A stretch of DNA of 64,000 nucleotides from Riptortus pedestris (lineage: Eukaryota; Arthropoda; Insecta; Hemiptera; Alydidae): assembly GCA_019009955.1 (NCBI GenBank), contig CM032230.1, forward strand, positions 102,600,001 to 102,664,000, written 5' to 3'. The notes below the pieces were generated by a model that was given only the letters and a program-made list of their open reading frames with translations, did not search any database and had not been told where the DNA came from. Every line of letters starts with the position of its first letter. The stretch's first letter is position 1. Shown in pieces: positions 48,621 to 60,955 of this stretch. A program made the translations under genes and the position numbers.

Positions 48621-48869
48621 ATTCCTGTTTGATCACCAAAGCATTCAGAGCCCTCTTGAAGCCAAAGTAACAATAAATAAAGTTTATAATTACTTACAAA
48701 TCCTTAAAGAAAAACGCATTCAACTGCTATGATTACCCGTACTCACCGGTGCCAAACCACCCCCTGATAAAGGAGCAAAAGAAGCAGCTCATATGGGAGG
48801 GGCCTAACTTCATGTCAGCTAAGCTAATGATATGAGACCTGGCTAAATAGCAAAGTCCATTAAAGCTGG

Positions 48870-49147
48870 GATTCAATGCTGAAGGAAGTACCCCTCAACA
48901 ATCAAATCACGAAGTATAAAAAATTCTCCAGGGACATGACACAGTGCCTTCAGAGGCATCCGAAAAGAACAGACATTGACTACCGAGACGAATATAGGCC
49001 ACACAAATCTAACGCACACTTAATAACTAAAGATCCCCAACAACAATACGAATCACGCCATGTTCCACTCACAATACTCCATCTTGTAAAGGAATGTCAA
49101 TCTGTGCAATCAATGTTCGAAGAATTTGGCATATCCAAGAAACATAA
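48870..49147 (+). pseudogene. LINE ORF2 C-terminal fragment truncated by a HINE-like copy
   Basis: The frame ends with RHVPLTILHLVKECQSVQSM then FEEFGISKKHK, resembling the LT-H-L-EC tail of LINE ORF2. It is interrupted at 49150 by the 5' end of a HINE-like element. The first half of the knuckle (C-x2-C) is not visible. Confidence 0.45.
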
Positions 49148-49150
49148 AAG

Positions 49151-49810
49151 TCCGTCACGCAGGGGCTGCGTAAACTAAGCAGATTTCCCACGTGAAGTTT
49201 TACTGTAGAGAAATCTGCCCAATAACAACTGTAGTAGTAATGGATCTCTAAACCAATTCACGAGGGACGAACAGTTTACGGAAACGGCCGCCAGAGCTCT
49301 CGGCGGAATGTCCCGAACTTACACGACTTTTGCCGACCACTCGCAGAATACAAATGCAAATATCTCGGTTAATATTCAAGATACAGAATAAATGTAAAGA
49401 CCAATATTTATAGTAAATTTAATTTGCAATAAGATTAATTCTATACAATTTTTCGATTTGATGCATAATAAGGGAGATATTTTGAATTTTCAAAAATCCT
49501 CCCTCTAAATCCCCCCCCCCTCCCACTGGTCCGAATTCAGCCATTAACGAACTTGATCTTCCTTTTTACATAAAACGATTAAATTCCGAGTTTGGTAACG
49601 ATCAAACAAAAAGTGCGACCGCTAGAGCGTTTACAGACAAATATATATCAATATATATATATATATAAATATATATATATAAAATTTTGAACGGACCTCA
49701 TTTTCGTCATCTCCTGGGTAGGATCGATGGACATTTGAAGAAATTTTTCGAAACTCGCTTCATGAGTACGACCTCAATAGTTGATTTCCCTTAAGGGAAA
49801 TCTGCTAAAA
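49151..49810 (+). repeat. HINE-like repeat, short form, complete
   Basis: Starts TCCGTCACGCAGGGGCTGCG and ends with the perfect GATTTCCCTTAAGGGAAATC palindrome followed by TGCTAAAA. It has a C run near 49510 and an AT-rich slot (interrupted TA, 49640-49681). It is 660 bp and nearly colinear with 26705-27395. Confidence 0.95.
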
Positions 49811-50009
49811 TTGGCTTTACAAGAGTGCAGTTGATTGAGTCATTTAGTCAGTAAGGAAGCTATCTCCATACAATAAAACTTAAGTATTGTATAATAGGAT
49901 TTATTTATTAATTTATGTTCCACAACACTGAATTTTACATTTCCTAAAGGGCATAGTAACCATGATGTTGATTGCCCAAACAAACATTCTACCCCTACTA
50001 CGTATTTGC

Positions 50010-50420
50010 ATGTCTCTCATGCAGTAAACGTTTAATGAAAATAGTATTTGGTATTTAAGCTTGGAATAAGATGGTTAATAATATAACAGCTTATTGTTAA
50101 TACGACATTAGTCGGTGTGGGGGTTTACTGAAGGCTGAAAATAAAAAGTCCGTCACGCAAGGGCTGCGTCACTAAGCAGATTTCCCACGGGCTTATTAGG
50201 TACCAAAGTGATCTCATCTTAATGCCTACTATGTCTGAAAACAAAAAACTCGAATTGCTAATAGCTCGAAAGCTACAAAAAAATTCATAGACGAATAATT
50301 GTAGAACATCAATAGTTGAACAACATTGGTTCTATAATCTTTTTCGATTCGACTCATAATTGGGGAGATATTTTGAATAATTGATGTCACCATCCAACAA
50401 CAAATTTGTATGTATCTAAC
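50010..50420 (+). repeat. HINE-like copy nested in a HINE-like copy
   Basis: Long-form interior (GTATTTGGTATTTAAGCTTG then GTGGGGGTTTACTGAAGGCT) runs to 50148. There it is followed directly by a fresh family 5' terminus TCCGTCACGCAAGGGCTGCG and degraded interior to about 50420. Confidence 0.75.
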
Positions 50421-50489
50421 ATAATAAAGGTCTCTTAAAAAAATATTTGGTATAAGATTAACAGAAAGAGGTTCATGATACAACAGCTT

Positions 50490-50900
50490 ATTGTTAATAT
50501 GGAGTGGAGGTTTAGTTAAGGAAGAAAACCTAAAAATCAAAATATCTGTTTTAATATTCATGATAGAAAAAATATGTATATAACAACATTTATAGGTATT
50601 TTAATTTTCAATGATATTGATTATGTAATTTTTCAATCCGATTTATAGTAATGGATATATTTCAAATTTTCGAAATTCCTCCTCCCACTGTCGTAATTTA
50701 TGCCATTAACGAACTTGACCATCTATTTTACATAAATGGATTCAATATGGAGTTTTGTAACGATCAAACAAAAATTACGACCGCTAGAGCGTTAACAGAC
50801 ATATATATAATTTGTAACGGACCCCAAATTTGGTCATCTCCTCGATAGGATCAATGGACATTTGAGGGCTTTTTCTCTAAGGGAAATCTTCTAAAATCAA
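50490..50900 (+). repeat. HINE-like repeat, middle to 3' end
   Basis: Blocks ATGGAGTGGAGGTTTAGTTA, GCCATTAACGAACTTGACCA and GACCGCTAGAGCGTTAACAG, a very short TA slot, then CTAAGGGAAATCTTCTAAAA at the 3' end. Confidence 0.8.
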
Positions 50901-51419
50901 TGAAAATGGGACTGACTTCAGTCCCGTGACGTGAATTAGGTAAAATTTCCTGAAATGACCCTAGGAGTTGAAGAAAATGAGATTCGTTCAAATATATATT
51001 GGCATATTATTATTTATTAGTGTCCACTTAAATTATTTATCATATCAAATAAACATTCTATGTAAAACTATATATGAAGTTATTAAACGGTTGAGAAATC
51101 GGAAGAGGTGGGGAGGGGTTGTGGTGAAAACTCAAAATATCCCTTTACAATACATAAATTCTAAACATTGTATACACATTTTATGCACATTCAGTTGTTG
51201 CACATTTGATTCCTATAAATTATGTTTTATTCACTTTTTAAATATTAAAAGTGATATTTGTAATTTTTGGTGTCAGTCTTTAGTTAACTGGTCTCATTAA
51301 TCAAGTTAACTGGTCAACAATTATATGTTAACAATTACCTAATATATCATAAAAATGTTATCACTATCTCAAATATGAAATATGATATCCTTCAAACCCT
51401 TACTATGCGAGATACATAA

Positions 51420-51800
51420 AATGCAGAATACCCTTAAGGCAAATAAGTTATTGAGATCGAACTCAGTACACGATTTTTGAAAAAGTTCCTCAAATGTCCA
51501 TCGATCCTTTCTAGATGACGAAAATGAGGTCCGTTCAAAATTAAATATATACTTGCCTGTTACTGCCCTAGCGGTTGAAATTTTGCCATTAGTTGCCATA
51601 CTAGATGTATAAGCGTTTCACGTAAAACTAAAGATCAAGTTCAATAATGGCTGAAATCGGGATGGGGAGGAGTGGTTTAGAGGAGGAAATTCGAAATCTT
51701 GTTATTTTTTATCAAAAAATTGTATACAATCAATCATATTGTACATTTAATTACTTATAAATGTTGTCATATACATATTTTCTCTACAATATATACTATA
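51420..51800 (-). repeat. HINE-like repeat, 3' to middle
   Basis: Minus-strand copy with GAAAATGAGGTCCGTTCAAA, a short AT slot near 51545, AAGTTCAATAATGGCTGAAA and a degraded middle. The 5' part is not recognisable past 51800. Confidence 0.75.
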
Positions 51801-52097
51801 TCTATATACAAGATATATATAAAATCGTTCCATTTAACACTAATGATCATAGTAATTATGTCTAAAATCTGACCTGGAATAAGGGGGGTTTAAAGGGGCA
51901 GGGGGTGAATCCGAAAATTCAAAATATCTCTCAAGGTATGTTCTATGGGATTGAATATTTCTGTGATGAACCATTGTAATTTCAATGAGATAACAGTTAT
52001 CACAGCAATAAAAATGAATTTCATTTTTTTTTAAATGCCTATTTATTATTATATTATTATTTTAGAAGTTTTAAATTATTGTAATAAATGTTTTCAG

Positions 52098-52241
52098 AGA
52101 CATAAAGTATTTGGAACAAAAATGGACAACAGTATTCTCCCTGAATATAGCTTAAAAGAAGTGTACCTCCACGATACAATAGATGATGCCTGGGTAGTGC
52201 TTTTCAACTATGTATTTGACATTACAAAATTAATGGACAAG
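52098..52241 (+). CDS. Cytochrome b5-like protein, internal exon
   Basis: The acceptor TTTTCAG ends at 52097 and the donor AAG|GTAATT is at 52241/52242; both boundaries are phase 0. The first in-frame ATG is at 52122. From there 40 residues read MDNSILPEYSLKEVYLHDTI, DDAWVVLFNYVFDITKLMDK. The pattern Y-L-EV-H---D-WVV--N-V-DIT is the N-terminal half of the cytochrome b5 heme-binding fold. Small b5 proteins carry electrons to desaturases, P450s and other partners (family knowledge). If the ATG at 52122 is used the mature chain has 103 residues; with the candidate upstream exon, 132. Confidence 0.9.
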
Positions 52242-53050
52242 GTAATTTAAATTTCTACATTTTAACAGTCATTATATATTATTTAATGTATAAACACGCC
52301 CAAAACAAATATCACCATAACCAACTCGGTATCAAAAAATACTTGGGAGGCCATACCAACTATTGAGAGACTATACAGTGATGTTTAGAATTTTACTTTT
52401 TAGAAAGCAGTAAATTTGAACCATAAAAATAACTTTCATAAATGATACTGCTTTTCATAAAAATGATTACCCAGCTCTGAAAATATTCCTTCATCTTCTA
52501 AAATAATGATTAATTGTTAATAAACACAATATTTAAATATTTCATGTATAATTGAAGATCAAGTTTGTTAATGAACAAAACCAGAACTAGAAGAATATGG
52601 CCTTATAAACAGAGTAAAATGTACAATCACTTAATAAATGAACTTTATTATTAGTCAGATGGTCCTCACTCTAGACCCTTGGTAGCATAAATCAACAAGA
52701 ACATGAGTGTTGTATCGTCGCAGAAGTTAATGGAGAAGTTTGAAAGAAGTCAGGGGCACAGATCAACTAGCCATTAGGCAATACATGCAAAAACATATGA
52801 TAATGAAATCTGAACCTCCCATTATTAAAATCCAAAAGGCTTTTAATCGCTGGGAACTCAAAGTACAATTTGTAAGTTCAAAACTAGAGTTCTAGCTTCT
52901 GATACATTTCTGTTAGAGAGCAGGAGAAATATAATAGTTGCATGCAATCAAAAAGCCAGAATTATGGCAGAAATAAGTCTCTCCAAGAAACAAATATGCA
53001 AAATAAAGTGGTCATGATAACATTTGAGTCTCTCAGTCAGTCAGTCTCTT

Positions 53051-53056
<6 letters not shown>

Positions 53057-53139
<83 letters not shown>
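53057..53139. repeat. (CT)n-(TA)n compound microsatellite in an intron
   Basis: CT units to about 53087 then TA units to about 53138, within the b5 intron 52242-53268. The 172-codon frame spanning this and the next exon is an artefact of repeat read-through. Confidence 0.95.
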
Positions 53140-53146
<7 letters not shown>

Positions 53147-53268
53147 TGTATGTAAAGATAGACAGTCACTATAGTCTAAAGCACAGTTACATTGAGCATT
53201 TCTTTCTACCATGTAAAGATTTTAGCACTAACATGTTTACACTGTTCATATGTTTCATAAATTTACAG

Positions 53269-53460
53269 CATCCTGGTGGTATAGAAGTTCTTTTAGAAAA
53301 CATAGGAAGAGATGCATCACTTGTTTTCCTGGAAGGTGGTCATGAAAATGTTCCTAGTTCCGTTTTAAAACCTTACCTAGTGGGCATCTTACCTCAAAGT
53401 GAACACATACACCTACCATACCAAGAATGGAATAGAAGAGTGAATGAACTAAGCAAGTGA
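53269..53460 (+). CDS. Cytochrome b5-like protein, last coding exon
   Basis: The acceptor TTTACAG ends at 53268 and the exon opens with CAT CCT GGT GGT, the invariant HPGG motif. The chain continues HPGGIEVLLENIGRDASLVF, LEGGHENVPSSVLKPYLVGI, LPQSEHIHL and stops at TGA 53458-53460. The axial heme-ligand histidines are His41 and His65 in the 103-residue numbering, spaced 24 residues apart as in classical b5. No C-terminal hydrophobic anchor follows, so the product is predicted to be soluble, unlike microsomal b5. AATAAA occurs at 53477-53482, 17 bases after the stop, but a longer 3' UTR is possible because unique sequence continues. Confidence 0.93.
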   Translation, partial: HPGGIEVLLENIGRDASLVFLEGGHENVPSSVLKPYLVGILPQSEHIHLPYQEWNRRVNELSK

Positions 53461-53476
53461 GCCCACAAGTATCACA

Positions 53477-53482
53477 AATAAA
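53477..53482 (+). terminator. Candidate poly(A) signal of the b5 gene
   Basis: Canonical AATAAA 17 bases after the stop codon. Its closeness to the stop makes it a possible but unproven main site. Confidence 0.4.
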
Positions 53483-56360
53483 ATGAAATTCTGGCTGTAA
53501 ATGAAAAAGTATTAATACAATTTACGAATAAACACCTTTTTTTTAAGTGGCTTTTTGCTCCTTTTACATCCTTGCACTTTGCATTTATATAAATCTCAAT
53601 TTCACAGGAAATGAACGAATTTGACATGGTATAGTAGTTATTTGTGAGGGATAAGCTGGTATTAGAAAGCTGCCAAGAGGTTCAGAGGACTCCAGGGCTG
53701 CTTCTGAATCTGGGCACCTTTAGTAACTAAGTATAACAAACTGTACCTTCACTGAAAGGAGGGTAGTGGAAAAATTATCGCATAATTAAATTATCTAAAG
53801 TCAACAAATTTTTAAAAAGAGTTTAAAAACAGTTCCGCAATCAAAATGTAAATGTTCAGAAATTTGGTGACATTGACATTTTGTAAATTCGTTGATAAGG
53901 CTGCCAGTCTAAGGGCTGCTAGAGTGTAAAGCTCCCTTTCTTAGATTTCTTCTTCTTAAATATTTTTAAAAATTATTATATTATTATATTAATCCATTTT
54001 ATTCTATACTTGAATATGAGAGAGTGAGCCCTCAGTTTATATATATATTTTTTTTTTTAAATAATTGTTAGTTTTTAAGACAAATAAAAGGATTCTAAGG
54101 TCTAACTGAACCATCTCTATTATTTTTAACAGGCTAACATTTCGGCCTCCTGAGCATTTACAATGCAGAATTTTAAAATTATTCTCCTAAGTCACTATAG
54201 CAATAAAACTCAACAGGAGAACGAAGAAACTAATTCTTCAAAGATTAGCTGTTGTTGACAAATTACCACATAGTTTATGGCTGATTATCATATGTTTTTT
54301 TATTCTCCAATGGCTTTAACATCCTCTTTTTTTTTCTTTTGTTTTTTTTTTTTTGCATGAAATACTTTAGACTTATTGGTCTCAGTATGGATAAGGTGCA
54401 ATTGCTGTTTATTTCATAATTTATTTATTCTGTCTCCTTTAAATGTTTTTACTGAACCCAGTGTAGGATTTTAGCATATTAACATGAAATTTTTATACAT
54501 ATTTGCACTTTAGAGATAAGTTGTCATTTTATTTTTAGTGCTGATGATGAGGTTACCTTAAAAAGTTTCCACTTATGAATGTTTTATGAGGAATCGCCTT
54601 TTCATTTAAGATACCTAGAAATCTAAAAATATACTTATAAATATGTTAATTTATAAATGTTGCTTGATCAGTTAGAAATATAATGACATACACAATACAT
54701 GGCCATTTGAAATAAAAAACATTCATCCTCTGGGGGTTTTTTATTCCATTATATATATTGGTATTTGGTTTTCAAAACCATACGAAACATAAATTTATAA
54801 AAGATATTTTTAAATACTGAATAATCAAGATTGCTATTTGTATATTTACCAATTACTTTAAAATAAAATAATGTAATATTTCATTCTATTGTCTAGTTTG
54901 AGAAAGCATACATTCTAGGTTTGGAAATTGATAATACAATTACTAAGCTCCATTCAATTTGGTTCAGCCTTTTATGCTCCATTTAAATGAGCTACAGTTT
55001 AAGCCACGTGTGTATTTAAATGCTGTATAGAACAATGTATATAACTTATTAAAGCACTTTTTTTTTTCTGTGCATATTTGGTATAAATCAATTAGGGAAT
55101 AAAATATTATGTTGAACATGAAAATATGGAGAATGCCTTTATTTAAAATTTTAAAGGCGCAATATCCTCTGTTTTTTTTTTTATAAATTTAATTATATAT
55201 TTCACTATTATTTAATATCTTTTATTGAAGAGCATAAGTCTTCCAACTGAGACTGAAAGAAATTTGTTTGTTTTTCATTTGTGGCTCTGTATATCTTTCA
55301 AGAGCAATCATATTTATTAAACTCAGTATATATTTTCAGTGCATCTTGGCAATACACCATGACTTTACTTTCCACCTTTTGCTATTTGTTACGGCATCGT
55401 GACAACATTTCAATATTTTATATTTATTACTTGGGGTATTATGAAAAAACTAGGAAAATATCTCTGTTATTCCTTTATTACTAATCAGTTTAAAGGACTT
55501 CTGATTAACAAAACTCTACTAAAAGCTCTGCAGCAATGACCCAGGTGCACAGAGCATATATATTGAATTCAACTCGACCCACCATTACTATGATTGCATT
55601 ACAAACAAGCATTCCTTTTTTTCACTCTCAACAGTAGTTCTCACTTATTGAAACACGTGCTAGTCACAATTGCTTTCTTGCTTCTGCGTATTTGTTAATG
55701 CTGACAAATATTCACTCCAGAAGTGAGTCTACTGATCTAGTATAATTTTGAGTTTTGAACCAACTCATAGAACTGAAAAGCCTGAGTCCAACCTTAGCCA
55801 AGACCATCAAACTTTAGTGATCACTGAGGATGAAATGCTTGCTCTAAAAGTACTCGGAGACTTGCCAAATAACTTTATTTGGCAACCATTTGTTTGATTA
55901 AGGATTACTGGTTATTTCATCATGATAACTACTTCCTACAACCCAGCTATTATTTTGAAAGAAGGATTTTCAGGGAACACTTCAAGCCAAAAGTAAGTAT
56001 ATTTTTTATTCAACTTTCTGATAATTATTTTTAAAAAATATGTGGCTAATTTTAATAGTTTATATAGCTATTGGGGAAAATATTTTAACACTAATTTATC
56101 AATACTGCCCTATGTTCTGTATTTTAAAGCAAGTTTTATTCTTTTAAGACGAAATTGGACAGAAGTGCTGAAAGCCTTATGGGATAAATTAAAAAAAAAA
56201 AAAAAAAATCATTGACTTTATTCTTCATTTCTATAAGCTTATTCCATGTTTGATATTGACCTCTATCACCAATACCCATTATGAAAAGAAGGCCTATTAT
56301 ATTGATATAATAGCATTCATCTATTAATAAATGTATTTCTTTCTAAAGAGCTCTATATAT
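53483..56360. other. Unique AT-rich sequence downstream of the b5 gene
   Basis: Unusually free of the window's repeats and rich in T runs. It could include extended 3' UTR of the b5 gene. No reading frame in it is recognised. Confidence 0.4.
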
Positions 56361-56366
56361 TCTCTG

Positions 56367-56586
56367 CTCAGGTTGGCCATGCAAGTTAAAGCGTTGAGCT
56401 TTATCTCACATGGAAAACTTAGAGTGGCAAGTTCGATTCTCGCCTGGGCAAAGGAAATTATTTAGTGACGAAATTCATTAAATAACATTCTAAAATTCCA
56501 CCCTGGCTAGAAAAGGTGGTAACCTGTAGACAACCCGTCCTAATTAGCCTGAGTTGCAAAAAGTGGACGTTAATAAATAATAATAT
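56367..56586 (+). mobile_element. tRNA-derived SINE, near full length
   Basis: Head CTCAGGTTGGCCATGCAAGT, B-box AAGTTCGATTCTCGCC, body CCTGGCTAGAAAAGGTGG and tail TTAATAAATAATAAT. Very close to the copy at 1922. Flanks TATATATTCTCTG and TATATAATTTCTG may be an imperfect target-site duplication. Confidence 0.88.
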
Positions 56587-56965
56587 ATAATTTCTGCACT
56601 TAGGCAACTCTTTAGGAGCAAACACGAGCTACAATGGAGCATTATATTAATTCACATGGTGTACATTGGGAGCCTTCTTTTAGTAGCTAAAATTATTGAT
56701 ATTAAACACCATTTAAATTTAAAGTGAATTTGATGATTTTGCTTGATATAAATTTAAACATATGACAACAGCTTATTTAATTCACTCCACACTTTGATTC
56801 CTGTCTGTCTTGTTAATCCTATTGATGGAAGGTTATGTACCATGTGAACTTATACTTAATGTTTTAAGTGACTGGTGTATAACTCTTGAAGAGCCATTCC
56901 TAGTGGTTAGAAACATGTTGGGCCTAATATAAATAATCTCATTTATTAGTGTGAGTGACTTTTTA

Positions 56966-57050
56966 TTGGTGGGTAGCAGTGGTCTAGCGGTAAAGTACTG
57001 GGTTACTATTCAAGAGGTTCCATATTCAAATTTCAGGATCACACTCAACT
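56966..57050 (+). repeat. Second tRNA-like SINE head
   Basis: GCAGTGGTCTAGCGGTAAAG resembles a tRNA A-box/D-arm region, and AGAGGTTCCATATTCAAATT lies where a B-box would be, but the cloverleaf stems do not close. Unrelated in sequence to the main SINE. Probably the head of a different SINE. Confidence 0.4.
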
Positions 57051-57099
57051 TTATGTTTTTATGATTGAGGACAAAATATGGCGATAAAAACATCTCTTG

Positions 57100-58410
57100 A
57101 AGCAATATTAGTTGGGTGCATGATTGCATAGGTGGACTTATTTTCTTTACAGAACTCATATAACTTGATTATTAACAACATGATTAATAAATAAGTCAAG
57201 TAATAATCTCCAATATCTCCTTTGGTTGCTACATATATTTTATGACTGTTGTAGAAGGCAACTATTTGGAATCCATGAATGAATATAAAGTTGGAGGTTT
57301 GAGAGTGGACCTCTATGAAATTAATCTGCCCTTAATCTCCCTGCCATATCTCTCGAGGTCATAGAAGAATGGTGATAGTTAAGAACATAGCCGATGCAGG
57401 ACCTGCCTAGAATGGTTGTAGGACCTAAATGTTTCTATGCTATGTGAAAGCAGAATAACATCTTGCAAGAACATCTTTACCGCAGTCTTGAAGCTTAACT
57501 AAGTATACAACATAATTAAGGTTCTATACCCTAATATTAAGAAAATATGGCTGGAAGTAAAAATGTCAGGATCCTGATTGAGAAGGTACATTATAAATGT
57601 AACAAATAAGGGAGAAATTTCAAATTTCATCATTTGGTGTGGTATCACTTTGCTTTCAGTGTTCAGATATACTTCTTTTACAAATTTTAGGCAATATCAG
57701 CAAAAAACCTATTGAAGCTTGACTAAGGAAGGAACAGTGAGGTTTTTTTTAATGGATAGGATCTGTACTTATCTCATCAGCATGTTAAAATCATAATTGA
57801 AGATGCTAAGAATAGAAGACACCCCCCTAATTGACCTTCATTGACTAAAGATATTGACTGTTGAAAATTATTTTGTGGGAAACCATTGGAAGATATAGGG
57901 TATACCAAGATGTTAAACATAATAAAAGGCAAGAATAACAACTATTCTCGAAGGGCTAAACTGTTGGGCCTAAGAGAGTGTGGGGATACAAAGTTTGGTG
58001 TTGGCAAGGATTATGGCCTCTCCTTTACACTGTTCCTTGTAGCCGTAGACACCATTCTAAGAGGTGTGGACTGTCCCTGAGGAACCAGGTTCAAGACTGG
58101 GGAATGTATACAAAATTTAAATGTTGTAGTGATTATTTTCCTTCATCCAATCATATTAAAGGAGAATAAGAAAACAAAAAAAAAACAATGCATTTTGAAG
58201 CTTTGTATTGCAAAATTTAGACAATATTCTAACTTGTGAGGAAGGTTTCCTTGCCTACCTGACTGAATGGAGATAGTATACCATTGAGTCACAAAAATTG
58301 GATGCAAAATAAAGAAATTAAAACAGGAAGACAGCCCTTTAACTACTCTTTTTATTCTTCTTTAATTAATAGTTTTTCCCCACCCATAATTGTTAATGGA
58401 GAAAATGTGT
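57100..58410. other. Unassigned region with weak coding potential
   Basis: Frames at 57886-58080 (KMLNIIKGKNNNYSRRAKLL) and nearby have unremarkable composition but match no family I know. No splice sites or repeat ends are convincing. Confidence 0.3.
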
Positions 58411-58419
58411 TAAATATCC

Positions 58420-58937
58420 ATCATGTAAGGCTGTGTAAACTAAGGAAAAATCACATGTGCTGGAATAACACACTGCTCATCTCATCTTATCATCTATTCT
58501 GTATATGTGAACAAAAATTCTTAAAATTTTTAGTGACTCAGTTACTTAAAAAAGTAAAAATTAGAATTTTATTTACAATATGATTAGTTCTAACACTTTT
58601 TCGATCCAACACATAATAACAGAGAATTTTCAAAATTCTTCCCCTTTAGCCCCCCCCCCTCCCACTGGTTGGATTTTAGCCATTAACGAATTTGACCTTT
58701 CTTTTTACATAAAGCGATTAAATATCAAGTTTGGTAATGATTAAACCAAAGTTACGACTGCTAGAGTGATAACAGAAAAAATAAAATATATATATATATA
58801 TATATAAATATATATTGAACAGACCTCATTTTCGATATCTCCTAGGAAGGATCTTTGGATACTTCAAGAAATTTTTCGAAAATCGTGTCGTAAGTACAAC
58901 CTCAATAGCTGATCTCCCTCAAGGGAAATCTGTTAAA
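58420..58937 (+). repeat. HINE-like repeat
   Basis: Degenerate 5' end GGCTGTGTAAACTAAGG, a C run near 58650, GCCATTAACGAATTTGACC, GACTGCTAGAGTGATAACAG, a short interrupted TA slot, and 3' end CTCAAGGGAAATCTGTTAAA. Confidence 0.85.
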
Positions 58938-59571
58938 AAAATTATTGAACAATATTGTGAAAATTAAATGTTTAACAAAATTAGTTGTGTATCTATCTGC
59001 TAATAATTCATTCCTTTCACTCACCAACATTCCAAAATGGATATATCATTAATATACGTTTCAATCTGAATTATGAGATGTTGATCACAAATCACTGTTA
59101 CTCCTTTAGAAAATGACTGAGAGGGTATATTTGTAAATTGTTCTATTTCATCTTTTAAGTGGCTTCCTGCAGACATATGATGCTGAGCAAAATATTGTTG
59201 GTTGCATTTTAAACTCTACTAACCACTCTTTAATTTCACTATTAAAGGGAAAAGGGAGGAAAGAATGGAATCAATCAACCTGCTGGGAATTGCCACCTTC
59301 AGAATTTCAGTAGACCAAAGGAATCAAAGCAAATACTTGCATTCTAAATACCTATTTTTGTAAAATAAAATACATATTGGGAAATCCTATAATTTTGTAT
59401 GCAATATACCTGTCAATCTATTGATTTCATGTTCAGAATTATTTTAGAGAATACCTATAATAAAGGAAATAATAAAGAATTTGTTCACTACTTTCACTGA
59501 TGTCAACTCTGATACATTTTCTAACCATTTAATAATACTAAATTGCCAAAGTTAAAAAATACTATAAGTAC

Positions 59572-60070
59572 TTTTAAAAGATTTCCCTTAGGATAAATCA
59601 GTTATTGAGGTTGTACTCATGACACGATTTTTGAAAAATTTCCTCAAATCTCCATCCTTCCTACCCAGGAGATGACGAAAATGAGGTCCATTCAAAATGT
59701 TTATATACATTCATATATATATATAGATATATATATATATATATATATATACATAATAGATATATGGGGGGGGGGGGTTTAGAAGGGGATTTTCAAAAAC
59801 TCTTAATATATCTTTATTATGAGTCGGATAAAAAAATTGTATAAAGAAAATTTTATTGCAAATCTAATGTTCAATAAATGGTTATCTGCATGTTTTTCAC
59901 TATCTTGATTATTAACCTAAATATTTACATTTTTTAGTTTTCGGTCATCAGTATACCCCACTCCTACTCATGTCATATTAACAATGTGCTGTTATAATAT
60001 GAAGCATTTTATTTGAAGCCTAAATGACAAATATTGTTCTCATTGAACTTTTACTTCTTGACATTTTTTC
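59572..60070 (-). repeat. HINE-like repeat
   Basis: Minus-strand copy beginning with the degraded 3' end TTTTAAAAGATTTCCCTTAG, then GAGATGACGAAAATGAGGTC, interrupted TA at 59710-59765, a G run near 59766-59777 and the long-form words CTCCTACTCATGTCATATTA. Confidence 0.85.
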
Positions 60071-60381
60071 TGAACATTTTTTACTATTTTTTCCTTAGAA
60101 AAAATTATTTGTTTGCAAAGCATATAACAATATACCAAGTAAATTAAAAAAAACAAACTTTCTGGATAGTTTCTAACAAAAGAAGATATATATCTCTTTG
60201 TTGCTATTTGGTGTAACAATGAAAACACACTTTACAGTATTAAATAATTAATTATTAGTTAGTTATTCTATAACTTTGAAAATTTAAATTTTTTATTGAA
60301 TTTCAATCATAAGTGACAATGAATAATCTAAGAATAACAATTCCCTTAAAACATGGGCTATAAATGTTGTGGGTTTCCTTA

Positions 60382-60598
60382 CAGATTGGGAAAGAAATAT
60401 ATACTCAAATTCTGGAGAAAATTCTGAAGGTGCTCGCCATAAAATTTGATATATTTTCTAGTTGCAATCAAATAATTCTTTCTCTGCGAACAGGTCTTAT
60501 GAAGTGGAAGTCGTCCCACCAAGTTCTTTATTTAAGTACAAGGCCTTTCAGTACTAATGTGCAATCATCAGATGCTAAAAAACAAAAAAAAGATACAT
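60382..60598 (+). CDS. Candidate 5' exon encoding a mitochondrial presequence
   Basis: The acceptor-like TTTCCTTACAG ends at 60381 and the frame stays open to TAA at 60601-60603. From ATG 60499 it reads MKWKSSHQVLYLSTRPFSTN then VQSSDAKKQKKDT. This basic, Ser/Thr-rich N-terminus has RPFS, the R-3 cleavage motif (Arg-X-Phe/Tyr then Ser) of mitochondrial processing peptidase substrates. A possible donor CAT|GTTAAG at 60599 is weak; without it the product would be only 34 residues. I do not recognise the mature protein, and no following exon is visible before the right edge. An intronic pseudo-exon cannot be excluded. Confidence 0.35.
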
Positions 60599-60750
60599 GT
60601 TAAGGTCAAGCATCAAATTAAACAAGTACATTAAAAAATTATTTTGTTTTTAATGTGATTACCTTAACATGCAAATCCAGCACTATGCAAATTATAATTT
60701 TTTCTCTATAAGTAAATAAATTAATTTTCTAGCAGGGACTCATGTAAGTC

Positions 60751-60955
60751 AGGTTAGCCATGTGAGTTAAAGTCTTGCCTTTAATCTCACATGGTAATCC
60801 TAGAGTGGCGAGTTTGATTGCCACTTGGGTATTAGGAATTTATTTACTGACGAACTCATACCCACCCTCGCTAGAAAATGATGGTAATCTGTAAATAAGT
60901 CGTCAAGATTAGCCTTAGTAGGAAATATTGAGTGTTAATAAATAACAAATTTTCC
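60751..60955 (+). mobile_element. tRNA-derived SINE, diverged copy
   Basis: Head AGGTTAGCCATGTGAGTTAA, mutated B-box (GAGTTTGATTGCCAC), body with CGCTAGAAAATGATGG and tail TTAATAAATAACAA. More diverged than the copies at 1922 and 56367. A short target-site duplication (AATTTTC...GCA) is only suggestive. Confidence 0.8.

Noticed and set aside
52942..53460. 172-residue plus-strand protein
   Set aside because: The first two thirds translate a CT/TA microsatellite inside an intron. Only the part from HPGG at 53269 is exon, supported by the TTTACAG acceptor and the b5 family pattern.
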